From: Paracoccaceae bacterium
GTDB taxonomy: Bacteria > Pseudomonadota > Alphaproteobacteria > Rhodobacterales > Rhodobacteraceae
Assembly (NCBI GenBank): GCA_030625695.1
Contig: DAOUQK010000031.1
Location: 1-18,678 of the forward strand
DNA: 18,678 nucleotides
Direction of reading: 5' to 3'
The position numbers and the translations under genes were made by a program. The notes under the pieces are model-generated. The model saw only the letters and a program-made list of their open reading frames with translations. It made no database searches and had not been told where the DNA came from. This document shows positions 7,345-14,882 of the stretch, in pieces. Every line of letters begins with the position of its first letter. Position 1 is the first letter of the stretch.

Positions 7345-8631
7345 CTATATGCTAAACCCCGCAAGCCGGGGTAGCCAGAGCGCCAGGGGCTGGATTAGCA
7401 GGACAAGCGCCAACCCGACCATCATTAGCAGAACATAGGGCAAAGCCCCCCGGATAACTTCGGCCAAGGGGGCGTTGGCGATTCCCTTGATGACGAACAG
7501 ATTCATCCCCACCGGTGGCGTAATCAACGCCAGTTCCAGATTGATCATTAGCAGGATGCCGTACCAGATCAGGTTGACATCAAACTGCATCAGCGAGGGC
7601 AGAACGATCGGCGTGGTGATCAGGATAATCGCAATAGTTTCCAGGAACATGCCCAGAATGAAGATTACAAACATCACTACCAGAATGAACTGCATCGGCC
7701 CAAGGCCCAGGGCCGTCACGCCTTCCATCAACTGGATCGGCAGCCGGATGATCGTGACCGAGTGCCCGAACATTGCGGCGGCGGCAAGGATCATGAAGAG
7801 CATGGCAGTGGTGCGCACGGTTTCGTGGGCAGTCCGGGCCAGATCCTTCAGCCCAAAATTCCGGTAGACCACTACGCCGACGAACAGCGCATAGATGCAA
7901 CCAATGGCGGCGGCCTCGGACGCGGTGAAAATACCCAGATATATCCCACCTAGAACCACTGGCGGCATCAGTAGTGACCAGATGGATTTCCGCATGGCGC
8001 GCGTGCAGGATGCCAGACCGATCCATTTGACCTGTTGGATCTCGGTTCTCAAGTACCCTTGTGCGATAGAGTAAGCGGCAAACAGAAGCGCCATCATTAC
8101 GCCCGGGATCAGGCCCGCAATAAACAGTGCCCCAATCGAGGTTTCCGACACAATCGCATACAGGATCAGCGGCCCAGAGGGCGGGATCAGGATACCCAGC
8201 GTGCCCCCGGCGGCGATCACCCCATAGATGTCGCTGGGCCGGTACCCGAACCGCTTCATCTGTGGGATAGCACTGGACCCGATGGTCAGGGCAGTGGCGA
8301 CGGACGATCCCGATATGGCGGCAAAAATCGTGCAGGCCAAGACGGTTGCGACACTTAAGCCACCCTTGAAATGCCCGACCAGCGCATTGGCAGCGTCATA
8401 AAGGTCGTCGACCACACGACTGCGGATCATCACATGCGCCATGAAGGCAAACATTGGGATTGCGGTCAGGATGCCGTTGTCCAACTTGGCAAATACCGTA
8501 TCGGCGATGGACGAGATACTGCCTTCGCTGATCACCGTGATGATGATTGAGGTCAGCGCCAGACCGGCAAAAATCGGCATGCCCGTCAGCAGCAGCAGAA
8601 TCAGGGCTGCCAGGATCAGAAACGTCATCAT
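7345..8631 (-). CDS. dctM: TRAP transporter large permease (DctM/SiaM family)
   Basis: This 428-residue, strongly hydrophobic protein is the transport-forming subunit of a tripartite ATP-independent periplasmic transporter, which imports carboxylates using the ion gradient. The sequence has about a dozen membrane segments and family features such as the N-terminal LLLTGMPIFAGLALTS, GGTLGILIPPSGPLILYA, the central FTASEAAAIGCIYAL and the late LITPPVGMNLFVIKG. The length matches the DctM family (about 425-430). It is the last gene of the minus-strand operon. Its ATG (8629-8631) overlaps the dctQ stop by 4 bp, which indicates translational coupling. Substrate choice is set mainly by DctP, so the enzymes upstream are the best guide to what it carries. 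Confidence 0.95.
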   Translation of the reverse strand: MMTFLILAALILLLLTGMPIFAGLALTSIIITVISEGSISSIADTVFAKLDNGILTAIPMFAFMAHVMIRSRVVDDLYDAANALVGHFKGGLSVATVLACTIFAAISGSSVATALTIGSSAIPQMKRFGYRPSDIYGVIAAGGTLGILIPPSGPLILYAIVSETSIGALFIAGLIPGVMMALLFAAYSIAQGYLRTEIQQVKWIGLASCTRAMRKSIWSLLMPPVVLGGIYLGIFTASEAAAIGCIYALFVGVVVYRNFGLKDLARTAHETVRTTAMLFMILAAAAMFGHSVTIIRLPIQLMEGVTALGLGPMQFILVVMFVIFILGMFLETIAIILITTPIVLPSLMQFDVNLIWYGILLMINLELALITPPVGMNLFVIKGIANAPLAEVIRGALPYVLLMMVGLALVLLIQPLALWLPRLAGFSI

Positions 8632-9182
8632 GATTTGCGCAGGCCCTTGAAAACAAGATCAAGACAGCGCGCGACGGCCATCAGGAACAACAATCCAGCA
8701 CCAATCAGCAAGAACGCTTGGGGTATCCACAAAGGGGCCTCTAGATAGCCGTCGGAATAGACGCCGATCTTGCGGGAAAATTGCACTGCGTTCAAAGCGC
8801 TGACAAACAGTACCGCGGACACGATCGCAACCGACAAATTGGACCAGAAATCCAGCATCCGGCGTTTACGCCCAGTGGCTTTTTCGGTCAGGATATCGAC
8901 GCTGACATGTTCGCCGCGGCGCAGAACTTCGGCGGCACCCAGCATGACAATGGCCACCACCAGAAATCCCGACAACTCGTCAGACCAGGTAAGTGGATGA
9001 CCCAGCACGTAGCGGCGGAACACGCTGAATCCAATCATGGCCAGTGTCAGAATCACCAGACCGGCACTGACAACACTGGCAGCAAACGCCATCCAGCCGA
9101 CCACCTTGGTCACCAGCGACTGAGGAAGGTCTGGGGATAGGGCATTTTGCGCCCCGTCCCCTTGATTGTTGTCTGAAAACAT
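8628..9182 (-). CDS. dctQ: TRAP transporter small permease (DctQ family)
   Basis: A 184-residue membrane protein with four predicted transmembrane segments, near residues 27-53, 70-84, 110-133 and 150-172. It carries the family motif around W66-S-D-E69 (TWSDELSGF) and the sequence RRGEHVSVDIL. DctQ associates with DctM to form the membrane complex that receives substrate from DctP. The roughly 25-residue N-terminal extension before the first helix is polar and not unusual. The start ATG lies 14 bp after the dctP stop. The 3' end overlaps dctM. The overlapping order P-Q-M is the standard TRAP arrangement. Confidence 0.93.
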   Translation of the reverse strand: MFSDNNQGDGAQNALSPDLPQSLVTKVVGWMAFAASVVSAGLVILTLAMIGFSVFRRYVLGHPLTWSDELSGFLVVAIVMLGAAEVLRRGEHVSVDILTEKATGRKRRMLDFWSNLSVAIVSAVLFVSALNAVQFSRKIGVYSDGYLEAPLWIPQAFLLIGAGLLFLMAVARCLDLVFKGLRKS

Positions 9183-9196
9183 AAAGTTCGTCAGCT

Positions 9197-10186
9197 CTAC
9201 ATTTTCGAGATCAGGTCAAGCAAGGTTTTGCCGTCCTCGCCGGACGCCTCACCAAACGCCTTGTCGAAGGCCGGGGCCATAATCGCCTTCAGCGCCTCCA
9301 TTTCCGCATCCGTGGCCACATGCACGTTCATGCCAGCATCGGCCAGTTGACCCGGGGCCTTGTCAGCCGCCTCTTCCGAAGCCTCGATGGCCCAGACGCC
9401 GGCCTTTTTGCCCGCCTCGTCAATCGCCGCCTGAGACGCAGCCGGCAACCCGTCATACCACGCCGGGTTCACATAGCCGTGGAAATAGATCGAGAACAGC
9501 GGCAGCACGACGACACTGTCCTGTACCTCGAAATATTTGCGCGAAAAGGCCGCCGAAATATCGGTCAGACCAGCGTCGATCACACCCGTCGACAGCGCCT
9601 GATAGACTTTGGATCCAGACATGGCCGACGGGGCAGCCCCCATGGCGACAAACCCGGCATCGGGTACCGGGCCAAGGCCACGGATTTTCACGCCATCAAA
9701 ATCGGCCGGTGCAACCAATGGTTTGCCGTTCGAGGTGATTGCCGTGCTGCGGGTGGTGAACATCCATGTGACGTTGCGAACGCCCTTGGTCATCAGTTTA
9801 TCTTCGAGAAACTGCGCGGCTTCGGATCCGCCCCATTTGTTCAGCGCGTCCAGACTGCTGACCGCGAACGGCCCCAATGTCACGTTCATCAATGGCAGGG
9901 TCTTGCCCCATTGCGGGTTGATCGAAAACGCGCACTCGATATCGCCCTTGGCCACGGATGTCGCATTTTGCTTGGCACCTGTCAGACTGTTGGCACCAAA
10001 GACCTGCACGTCAATTTCACCGTTCGACAGAGTTTCGATTTCCGCCGCCCAGCGGTCGATCACCTTGGCAATATGGTGCGCGGGGGGCAACTGATGGCTG
10101 CACCGCATGGTTTCTGCCGCAGTGGCGACTGACGTCATTCCCGAAGCCAGTGCCAGACCGGCAATAAATCCCGTAAATGTTTTCAT
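9197..10186 (-). CDS. dctP: TRAP transporter substrate-binding protein (DctP family)
   Basis: A 329-residue periplasmic binding protein. I start it at the ATG 10184-10186: it is preceded by a GGGAG ribosome site and opens directly into a signal peptide (MKTFTGFIAGLALASGMTSV then ATAA, cleavage near residue 23-24). An upstream ATG in the same frame would fall inside the preceding lyase gene. The mature part has the DctP pattern, including the QLPPAHHIAKVIDRWAAEIE opening, the conserved KIRG with R169 (the arginine that normally pairs with the substrate carboxylate), and YQALSTGVIDAG. The conserved Arg supports a carboxylate ligand. The gene lies 11 bp after the lyase stop, tying transporter and enzymes into one operon. 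Confidence 0.93.
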   Translation of the reverse strand: MKTFTGFIAGLALASGMTSVATAAETMRCSHQLPPAHHIAKVIDRWAAEIETLSNGEIDVQVFGANSLTGAKQNATSVAKGDIECAFSINPQWGKTLPLMNVTLGPFAVSSLDALNKWGGSEAAQFLEDKLMTKGVRNVTWMFTTRSTAITSNGKPLVAPADFDGVKIRGLGPVPDAGFVAMGAAPSAMSGSKVYQALSTGVIDAGLTDISAAFSRKYFEVQDSVVVLPLFSIYFHGYVNPAWYDGLPAASQAAIDEAGKKAGVWAIEASEEAADKAPGQLADAGMNVHVATDAEMEALKAIMAPAFDKAFGEASGEDGKTLLDLISKM

Positions 10187-10197
10187 TTTCTTTCTCC

Positions 10198-11181
10198 CTA
10201 AGTTTTCGTTGTTTTCGTTTCGCTTGCAGGTTGCAGGCCTGCCCATCTCGGCAATCCTACCTTTGCCAGGGATCCGTACAAGGGTTCCCCTGGCATTTCA
10301 TGCTCCAGAACCTTTCGGACCCGGATCAGTTTTTCCAAATCCACGCGGGTGTCGAACCCTTCAGTTTGGCAAAGGAATACAAGATCTTCCATCACGATGT
10401 TCCCCGTGGCCCTTGGTGCCGCCGGACAACCACCCAGCCCGCCAAGCGACGCATCCAGAACCTGAACGCCCTGACCAAGCGCCGCTGCCGCATTGGCCAG
10501 CCCCATGCCACGGGTGTCGTGCAGATGGACGCCAAAGGGTCGGTTTCCGGCCAGTTTACGCATCGCCCCCGCCAGATGGGCGACCTGCCTAGGCCCGGCA
10601 AAGCCGACCGTATCGGCAATCGATACCATATCCACCCCCATCTCGAAACACTGTTCAGCCAACTTCAGAACCGCGCGCGGGGCCACCTTTCCGGCAATGG
10701 AGCAACCAAAACTCATGGCGATGCCAACGCCGATCAATGGGGGGGACTGCAACTGGTCACGCAACGCGCATATTTCGGCGATCTCGCGCAATGTGGCATC
10801 CTGAGACCGTCTCAGATTGGCCTGATTGTGGGCCTCTGTCGCTGAGATCACACAGTGGATTTCCGGGATGCCACTGGCAAACCCGATCTCGGAACCTTTT
10901 TTGTTTGGGGACAACCCGGCGCAATGGGCACCCGGCAAAGCCCCAACAGTGGCGATCAGCGCATCAATGTCGCCAAACACCGGATAACGGTCTCTTGGCA
11001 GGAATGACCCGACCTCGAAATGGCGGATACCGGCCTCATATTCCTGCCTGATCCAGTCGATCTTGCCTTTCGTACTTGGCCAGGTCGTAACCATCTGCAA
11101 CCCATCACGCAGGCCGACTTCGCGCAGGGTGACCTGATCCGGTGGATAGACACTGGCGATATCCGGGACGATCTCAGGCAT
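10198..11181 (-). CDS. HMG-CoA lyase-like DRE-TIM metallolyase
   Basis: A 327-residue enzyme of the HMGL-like family. Hydroxymethylglutaryl-CoA lyase cleaves HMG-CoA to acetyl-CoA and acetoacetate. The diagnostic residues are present: E21 and the R25-D26 pair in REVGLRDGLQ, E56 in FEVGSF, D190 in SIADTVGFA, the metal-binding H219 and H221 in GVHLHDT, and the G-loop cysteine C252 with N261 in GGLGGCPAAPRATGN. This set fits HMG-CoA lyase better than isopropylmalate or homocitrate synthases. The SATEAHNQANLRRS segment is typical of bacterial members, some of which may use other 3-hydroxy-3-methylacyl-CoAs. GGAGG stands 6 nt before the ATG. The gene overlaps the CoA-transferase by 8 bp. HMG-CoA is the first guess; citramalyl-CoA-type substrates remain possible. 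Confidence 0.88.
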   Translation of the reverse strand: MPEIVPDIASVYPPDQVTLREVGLRDGLQMVTTWPSTKGKIDWIRQEYEAGIRHFEVGSFLPRDRYPVFGDIDALIATVGALPGAHCAGLSPNKKGSEIGFASGIPEIHCVISATEAHNQANLRRSQDATLREIAEICALRDQLQSPPLIGVGIAMSFGCSIAGKVAPRAVLKLAEQCFEMGVDMVSIADTVGFAGPRQVAHLAGAMRKLAGNRPFGVHLHDTRGMGLANAAAALGQGVQVLDASLGGLGGCPAAPRATGNIVMEDLVFLCQTEGFDTRVDLEKLIRVRKVLEHEMPGEPLYGSLAKVGLPRWAGLQPASETKTTKT

Positions 11182-12331
11182 TTGACGCCTCCGTGCTCAG
11201 CCCAAGCTCTGCCAGAATCTTGTCGGTGTCCTCTCCCAAAGCCGGAACCGTCAGGTTCGCGCCCAACCCGTGGCCGTTCAGTTCCAGCGGCAGAGCTGGT
11301 GCGCGAAATTTCTGGCCGCTGACATTGGTGGCCGTGACCAGACCGCCCTCGCGCAGAACATGCGGGTCGTTGAACATATCCTCGGGGCAATTGATCCGGG
11401 AAAACGGGATGTTGAGGCGATCAAGCGTGTTCTCAAGCCCTGCCAGATCGTGCAAGGCGATACGTTCGGCAACAATCGGAACCGTCCAGCCGCGCGCGTC
11501 AATCCGGTCGGTGGCGTTTTGCAGGGTCGGGTTGGTCAGAAATTCTGGCAGATCGTAGGTTTGGCAAAAGGACTTCCAGTGGCCATCGGTTACCACCCCG
11601 ATGAAAATCTGTTCCTGATCGCGGGTTCTGAAAATGTCATAGATCGGCCAAGCGTGAATGCGGTCCGGCATCGGCACTGAGGGCACCCCGGTCAGATCAT
11701 GCTGCACCATATGCTGGGCCACCATGAACAGGCAGTTTTCAAACAGACCGACGCGGATTTTCTTGCCCTTGCCGGTATTCTGTCTGTCTAGCAGAGCGGC
11801 CAGAATGCCAATCACACCGAACATTCCGCCCATGATGTCGTTTGCCGAAGACCCCACCCGAAGTGGTTTTTCCAGCGACCCGGTCATCATCGCCAGCCCG
11901 GTCATCATCTGGACCACCTCGTCCAGTGCCGGGCGATGTTCGTAAGGGCCGGACAGAAATCCCTTGTGCCCCGCAATGATCAGATTGGGGTACTTTTCCC
12001 CCAAAGACTCTGCGCCGATGCCTTGTTTCTCAAGCTGGCCGTCACGAAAGTTCTCAATGAAAACGTCCGCCGACGACAGCAGTGCATCGAATGCCTCGCG
12101 GCCTTTAGCCGTGCCAAGGTCCAGAACCACGCTTCGTTTTCCGCGGTTGAACAGGGGAAAAAACGCTGTGCCCATCCCCGCCAGATCCCGGGTTTTGTCG
12201 CCTTTGAGCGGTTCGACCTTGATCACATCCGCACCAAGCTGAGCCAGGATCATGCCGCAGGATGGACCCATGATCATATGACTCATCTCGACAACACGAA
12301 TATTTTCTAGCGGTAGGTGTTCGGTCATCAT
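11174..12331 (-). CDS. Class III (CaiB/BaiF, formyl-CoA transferase family) CoA-transferase
   Basis: A 385-residue enzyme that moves CoA from an acyl-CoA such as succinyl-CoA to a carboxylate. The family opening VVEMSHMIMGPSCGMILAQLGADVIKVE, RGKRSVVLDL and FIENFRDG are all present, and the catalytic aspartate is D137 in RPALDEVVQ. Length is normal for the family. This family includes the succinate-hydroxymethylglutarate CoA-transferase type (human SUGCT), which makes the pairing with an HMG-CoA lyase suggestive. Oxalyl-, carnitine- or citramalate-type activities cannot be excluded from sequence alone. It is the first gene of the minus-strand operon. Two adjacent ATGs (12329-12331 and 12326-12328) can start it, and neither has a strong ribosome site. 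Confidence 0.92.
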   Translation of the reverse strand: MMTEHLPLENIRVVEMSHMIMGPSCGMILAQLGADVIKVEPLKGDKTRDLAGMGTAFFPLFNRGKRSVVLDLGTAKGREAFDALLSSADVFIENFRDGQLEKQGIGAESLGEKYPNLIIAGHKGFLSGPYEHRPALDEVVQMMTGLAMMTGSLEKPLRVGSSANDIMGGMFGVIGILAALLDRQNTGKGKKIRVGLFENCLFMVAQHMVQHDLTGVPSVPMPDRIHAWPIYDIFRTRDQEQIFIGVVTDGHWKSFCQTYDLPEFLTNPTLQNATDRIDARGWTVPIVAERIALHDLAGLENTLDRLNIPFSRINCPEDMFNDPHVLREGGLVTATNVSGQKFRAPALPLELNGHGLGANLTVPALGEDTDKILAELGLSTEASNA

Positions 12332-12439
12332 GCCTGCTTGGTCAAAGGTGATCTGATGACCGGCATCATAGGGGCAATATGGTCTTCAGAAAAATATAGT
12401 GTTTGGAAGATTACGTTCTGGGTTCTAGAATGCTTGGTT
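12332..12439. promoter_or_regulatory. Divergent intergenic region, probable LysR operator and promoters
   Basis: This 108-bp gap separates the divergent CoA-transferase operon and the LysR gene, the classic location of LysR-type binding sites. It is AT-richer than its flanks. An imperfect inverted repeat TCTTC (12383-12387) / GAAGA (12406-12410) surrounds AT-rich DNA with TATAGT at 12396-12401, and a perfect palindrome TTCTAGAA lies at 12423-12430 just before the regulator start. TATGAT on the minus strand (12365-12370) could be the -10 of the operon. None of these is proven. Confidence 0.4.
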
Positions 12440-13396
12440 ATGGATATCCGGCAACTCACCTATTTCGTCGCGGTGTTTGAACACGCGAACCTGTCACATG
12501 CTGCCAGCCATCTGGCAGTGGCACAGTCCGCGATCAGCCATCATATCGCCAATCTGGAGGCCGATCTGGGCACAATGTTGTTCGTGCGCAAACCGCGCGG
12601 AATGGAACCCACCGCCGCGGCACATAAATTATTTGCCCATGCCAGAATTATCCTGACCTCTCTTCGAAACGCCGAACAGGACATGCTGGGCGAGTCCGAA
12701 GAGATAGCGGGGGAATTCGCGGTAGCGCTGCCTTATACGGTTATGAAAGGTATCGGCGTACCGCTGATGCAGACGATCCTGACCGACTACCCCAATGTGC
12801 GCCTGTCCATCGTTGAAGGTCTGTCAGGCTCCAACCATGCCAATCTAGTGTCGGCAGAGGTGGATCTGGCGCTGTTCTACAACCCCCACAAGGATCACAA
12901 CATCACGATGGAGTCGGTGCTGGAGGAAGAGATTTTGTGTGTTGGGCAACGGTCGGTTATCTCTGACTCGGATGCTCCCATAACATTCGAAAACCTGGCA
13001 AGACTGCCAGTCCTGTTGCTGCGCCATGGAGCGTCCTCACGGGCTCTTATCGACAGGCCGGGCCTGTTGGCCCGGTTGGAGGCTAATGCCCCGTTCCAGC
13101 TGAACTCGATCAGCGGAATCACCAGCGGGTTGCTGGCTGGTCTCGGGTGTACAATTGCGCCACAGGTCTTTGTGCGTGAGCAGTTGCAAGCTGGATTGCT
13201 GCATTCCCGTCTGGTCGTTCAGCCGAAATTGTCGCGGCTGTTGTATTTGGGGTATCGGCGTGATTATCCCTCAAACCGGCTGTTTGAGGCGATTAAGAGC
13301 CTGATTCTGAAATTGATTGAGCAGGAAGTCAGAGTTCACGCCTGGCAAGCAACCCTTTGCCATCACAGTTTCGATCATCCAAAGTCACATCCGTAG
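12440..13396 (+). CDS. LysR-type transcriptional regulator
   Basis: A 318-residue regulator. The start ATG at 12440 gives the canonical opening MDIRQLTYFVAVFEHANLSH. An ATG 123 bp upstream would add an unlikely tail that reaches into the divergent gene. The winged helix-turn-helix covers about residues 1-60, with AASHLAVAQSAISHHIANLE as the recognition region, followed by a linker helix and a two-lobed effector domain (about 90-300). Divergent orientation next to the CoA-transferase/lyase/TRAP operon makes it the probable local activator, with the pathway substrate or its CoA ester as effector. The C-terminal tail after about residue 300 is slightly long and contains His and Cys residues. The preceding Shine-Dalgarno signal is poor. 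Confidence 0.93.
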   Translation: MDIRQLTYFVAVFEHANLSHAASHLAVAQSAISHHIANLEADLGTMLFVRKPRGMEPTAAAHKLFAHARIILTSLRNAEQDMLGESEEIAGEFAVALPYTVMKGIGVPLMQTILTDYPNVRLSIVEGLSGSNHANLVSAEVDLALFYNPHKDHNITMESVLEEEILCVGQRSVISDSDAPITFENLARLPVLLLRHGASSRALIDRPGLLARLEANAPFQLNSISGITSGLLAGLGCTIAPQVFVREQLQAGLLHSRLVVQPKLSRLLYLGYRRDYPSNRLFEAIKSLILKLIEQEVRVHAWQATLCHHSFDHPKSHP

Positions 13397-13576
13397 CTGA
13401 CATTGGGGCACACGCAGCGAAAGCTCACCGCCGAAGCCCTCGCCCAGAACCCAGACCTCTCCATAAACAGGCTCCGCTTCTGGGATTTGCCCTACATTGA
13501 CAAATCCATCCCAGAAAGCAGGTATTGGATGGCCCGCGACCTTGGTATCCCGGAAACGGCTTCATCCGGGAACTAA
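13397..13576 (+). pseudogene. Orphan open stretch that reads like the 3' end of an unknown gene
   Basis: Directly after the LysR stop, the same frame stays open for 59 codons to TAA 13574-13576 and has no early ATG. The translation contains EALAQNPDLSINRLRFWDLP, then YIDKSIPESRYWMARDLGIP, which has the balanced composition of a real protein rather than random frame. I do not recognise the family. It may be the remnant of a gene whose 5' part was lost, or a chance open frame. Confidence 0.25.
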
Positions 13577-13760
13577 GGTTTGCGCTGCAGCGTTTTCGCT
13601 GGGCCAGCGAGAACTTTGTCGGCTCGCCGCGTATTTTGTCTGTCCAAGATTGGAAGATCGCATCTGCGTGCCCTCGCTATGCAAAAGCTGCTATTCGCGC
13701 ATGTGCAGCGAAAGCTTACTTTGTCCGCTTCCTAGGCCTTGGTACGAAGCGCAGCGAAAG
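13414..13760 (+). repeat. Three short direct repeats with GCAGCGAAAG core
   Basis: GCAGCGAAAGCT occurs at 13414-13425 and 13705-13716, and GCAGCGAAAG at 13751-13760. A weaker related segment (AGCGAGAACTTTGTCGGC near 13606) matches the pattern after the second copy, where AGCGAAAGC is followed by ACTTTGTCCGC. These may be degenerate intergenic repeats. Confidence 0.35.
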
Positions 13761-13780
13761 TCAGAAACCTGACCGCGCCA
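13577..13780. other. Non-coding stretch between LysR region and small secreted protein
   Basis: Apart from the short GCAGCGAAAG repeats I see no gene with a plausible start, ribosome site or recognisable product here. Open frames are short and differ on both strands without family motifs. Together with the preceding orphan open stretch it makes a 384-bp interval without a supported intact gene. Confidence 0.4.
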
Positions 13781-14143
13781 TCAGCCAGCGTTACAGTCTA
13801 CCCAATCATAGACAAAGGACTCGGTGAGGACGATAATTCCATCGCCGTCACGAGGGCGCATCAGCATGATCCGCCTTTCGGAAACTGGGCCTTCGCTTCC
13901 ACATTCGGCATCGTAAAGTATTGCATCCATTCCGCGCACGTTCACCGGATTACTAAGTTTGCAGTAAGTTTCGTAGAAAAATACTTTGTTGGCTTGGACT
14001 TTGGCAATGCCGCCTTCTGGCGTGGCGGCGCAATAATCCTCATTCGGGCCATTTTCCCGATCGTAAAAGTTTCCGTCGAAGGGCCCTGCCGCGGCCACAG
14101 TTACAGTTAAGGCAACACTCGTAGCTGAAATAAGGGTTCGCAA
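13781..14143 (-). CDS. Small secreted protein of unknown function with four cysteines
   Basis: I call a 120-residue protein starting at TTG 14143-14141, because GGAG lies 7 nt upstream and the next codons give an ideal signal peptide: MRTLISATSVALTVTVAAAG, cleaved near residue 19. An ATG start at 14221 would add 26 residues unlike a signal sequence. The mature part has four cysteines (C38, C61, C81, C117), enough for two disulfides. It also has YDRENGPNEDYC, ILYDAECGSEGP and a DWVDC end. I do not recognise the family. It may be periplasmic or extracytoplasmic. It stands alone in a stretch of decayed DNA, transcribed opposite to its neighbours, with a perfect palindrome just upstream. Confidence 0.6.
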   Translation of the reverse strand: MRTLISATSVALTVTVAAAGPFDGNFYDRENGPNEDYCAATPEGGIAKVQANKVFFYETYCKLSNPVNVRGMDAILYDAECGSEGPVSERRIMLMRPRDGDGIIVLTESFVYDWVDCNAG

Positions 14144-14161
14144 TTTTCTGCTCCATCTGAA

Positions 14162-14179
14162 TCTACATGCCCATGTAGA
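14162..14179. promoter_or_regulatory. Perfect palindrome TCTACATG-CC-CATGTAGA upstream of the small secreted protein
   Basis: Two 8-bp arms separated by 2 bp form a perfect 18-bp inverted repeat, 18 bp before the proposed TTG start of the minus-strand gene. The size and symmetry suit a dimeric repressor operator, or a hairpin that could mask translation initiation. Which of these applies is unknown. Confidence 0.4.
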
Positions 14180-14541
14180 AGGTCTTCCTGCCAAATTGAT
14201 ACAGCTTTGCACTCCGATCAACCTTCTTTTGCTGTTGGTGCCGTTCGCACAAGAGCCGCGATTGGAAAGCAGCGATTGGCCAGTTCGACGTGAACGGCAG
14301 TAAAGTCCGCAGTGCGGTTATCCGCGCCGGGCGCAGAGAAGGACCGCAATCCGCCTTTCGTGTCAAAATGTGCATGGCGCAGCATTCGGTATTATCGGAC
14401 CAGAACCGTCGGCATCTTGTCTACGGTCGAGCCTCCCACAACCTGGGAGGATTTCACCAACGCGGCACGAATGGTTTGGAAAAACCCGACCTCGACCCTG
14501 ACCTCGCGGGCCTCGTCACTGGCTGCTGCGAGAGCAAAGGC
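14180..14541. other. Degenerate intergenic DNA, no supported gene
   Basis: About 360 bp with open frames on both strands but no ribosome site or family motif that I can defend. The part near 14280-14370 has the look of dispersed Rhodobacterales intergenic repeats (GTCCGCAGTGCGG and a GGGCGCAGAGAAGGACCGC stretch). The right side may be worn-out upstream sequence of the IS630 remnant that follows. Confidence 0.3.
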
Positions 14542-14722
14542 TCTCCAGAGCAAAACCCGGTCGAGAACACTTGGGATTTCATCCACCAAAACTGGCTCCT
14601 GAACTTCGTTTTCAGGAACTGCGGCTACATCGCGATCACTGCTGCCAGCCTTGAATAAACTCATGGATCAACCACGGCGCACCATGTCGACCGGACGACG
14701 CGAATGGGCCGAGCGGCTCTGA
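14542..14722 (+). pseudogene. Frameshifted 3' remnant of an IS630-family transposase
   Basis: The translation SPEQNPVENTWDFIHQNWL matches the conserved IS630-type block (PELNPVEN.W....NWLSN.VF) that includes the last catalytic Glu, here the E of NPVEN. After LNFVFRNCGYI the homology jumps frame to DHCC near 14630-14645. It jumps again to NKLMDQPRRTMSTGRREWAE, which ends at TGA 14720-14722, equivalent to the usual NKLIDQPWRIMSIG..WA end. Two frameshifts and the missing 5' part make it non-functional. It sits about 160 bp upstream of tctC, so the tctC promoter region was probably joined to this DNA by a past insertion. Confidence 0.7.
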
Positions 14723-14869
14723 ATAATGAGCGTTGGCAACAGGCAATTATTGGTATTTAAGTTTTTCCCGCAATTGTTAAACTGACCACATGCCATGGTT
14801 TTGGCTAGACCGCTGTGAGATCTGCCTGAATTCTGGATGAACACCGATTTTGACAGAAAACAAACCATT

Positions 14870-14875
14870 AGGAGG
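14870..14875 (+). promoter_or_regulatory. Strong ribosome binding site of tctC
   Basis: AGGAGG at 14870-14875 stands 7 nt before the ATG at 14883. It decides the tctC start over the in-frame ATG at 14850 and the out-of-frame ATG at 14878. Confidence 0.8.
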
Positions 14876-14882
14876 AAATGAA

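Noticed and set aside
9320..10132. 270-codon plus-strand open frame opposite dctP
   Set aside because: Antisense shadow of a clear TRAP binding protein with signal peptide and conserved motifs.
14392..14664. 90-codon minus-strand open frame with protein-like composition
   Set aside because: It is antisense to the recognisable IS630 NPVENTW block and shows no motif of its own.
14850..14855. Consensus TTGACA upstream of tctC
   Set aside because: A matching -10 at 17 bp would fall on the ribosome site and start codon, and no TATAAT-like hexamer is there.
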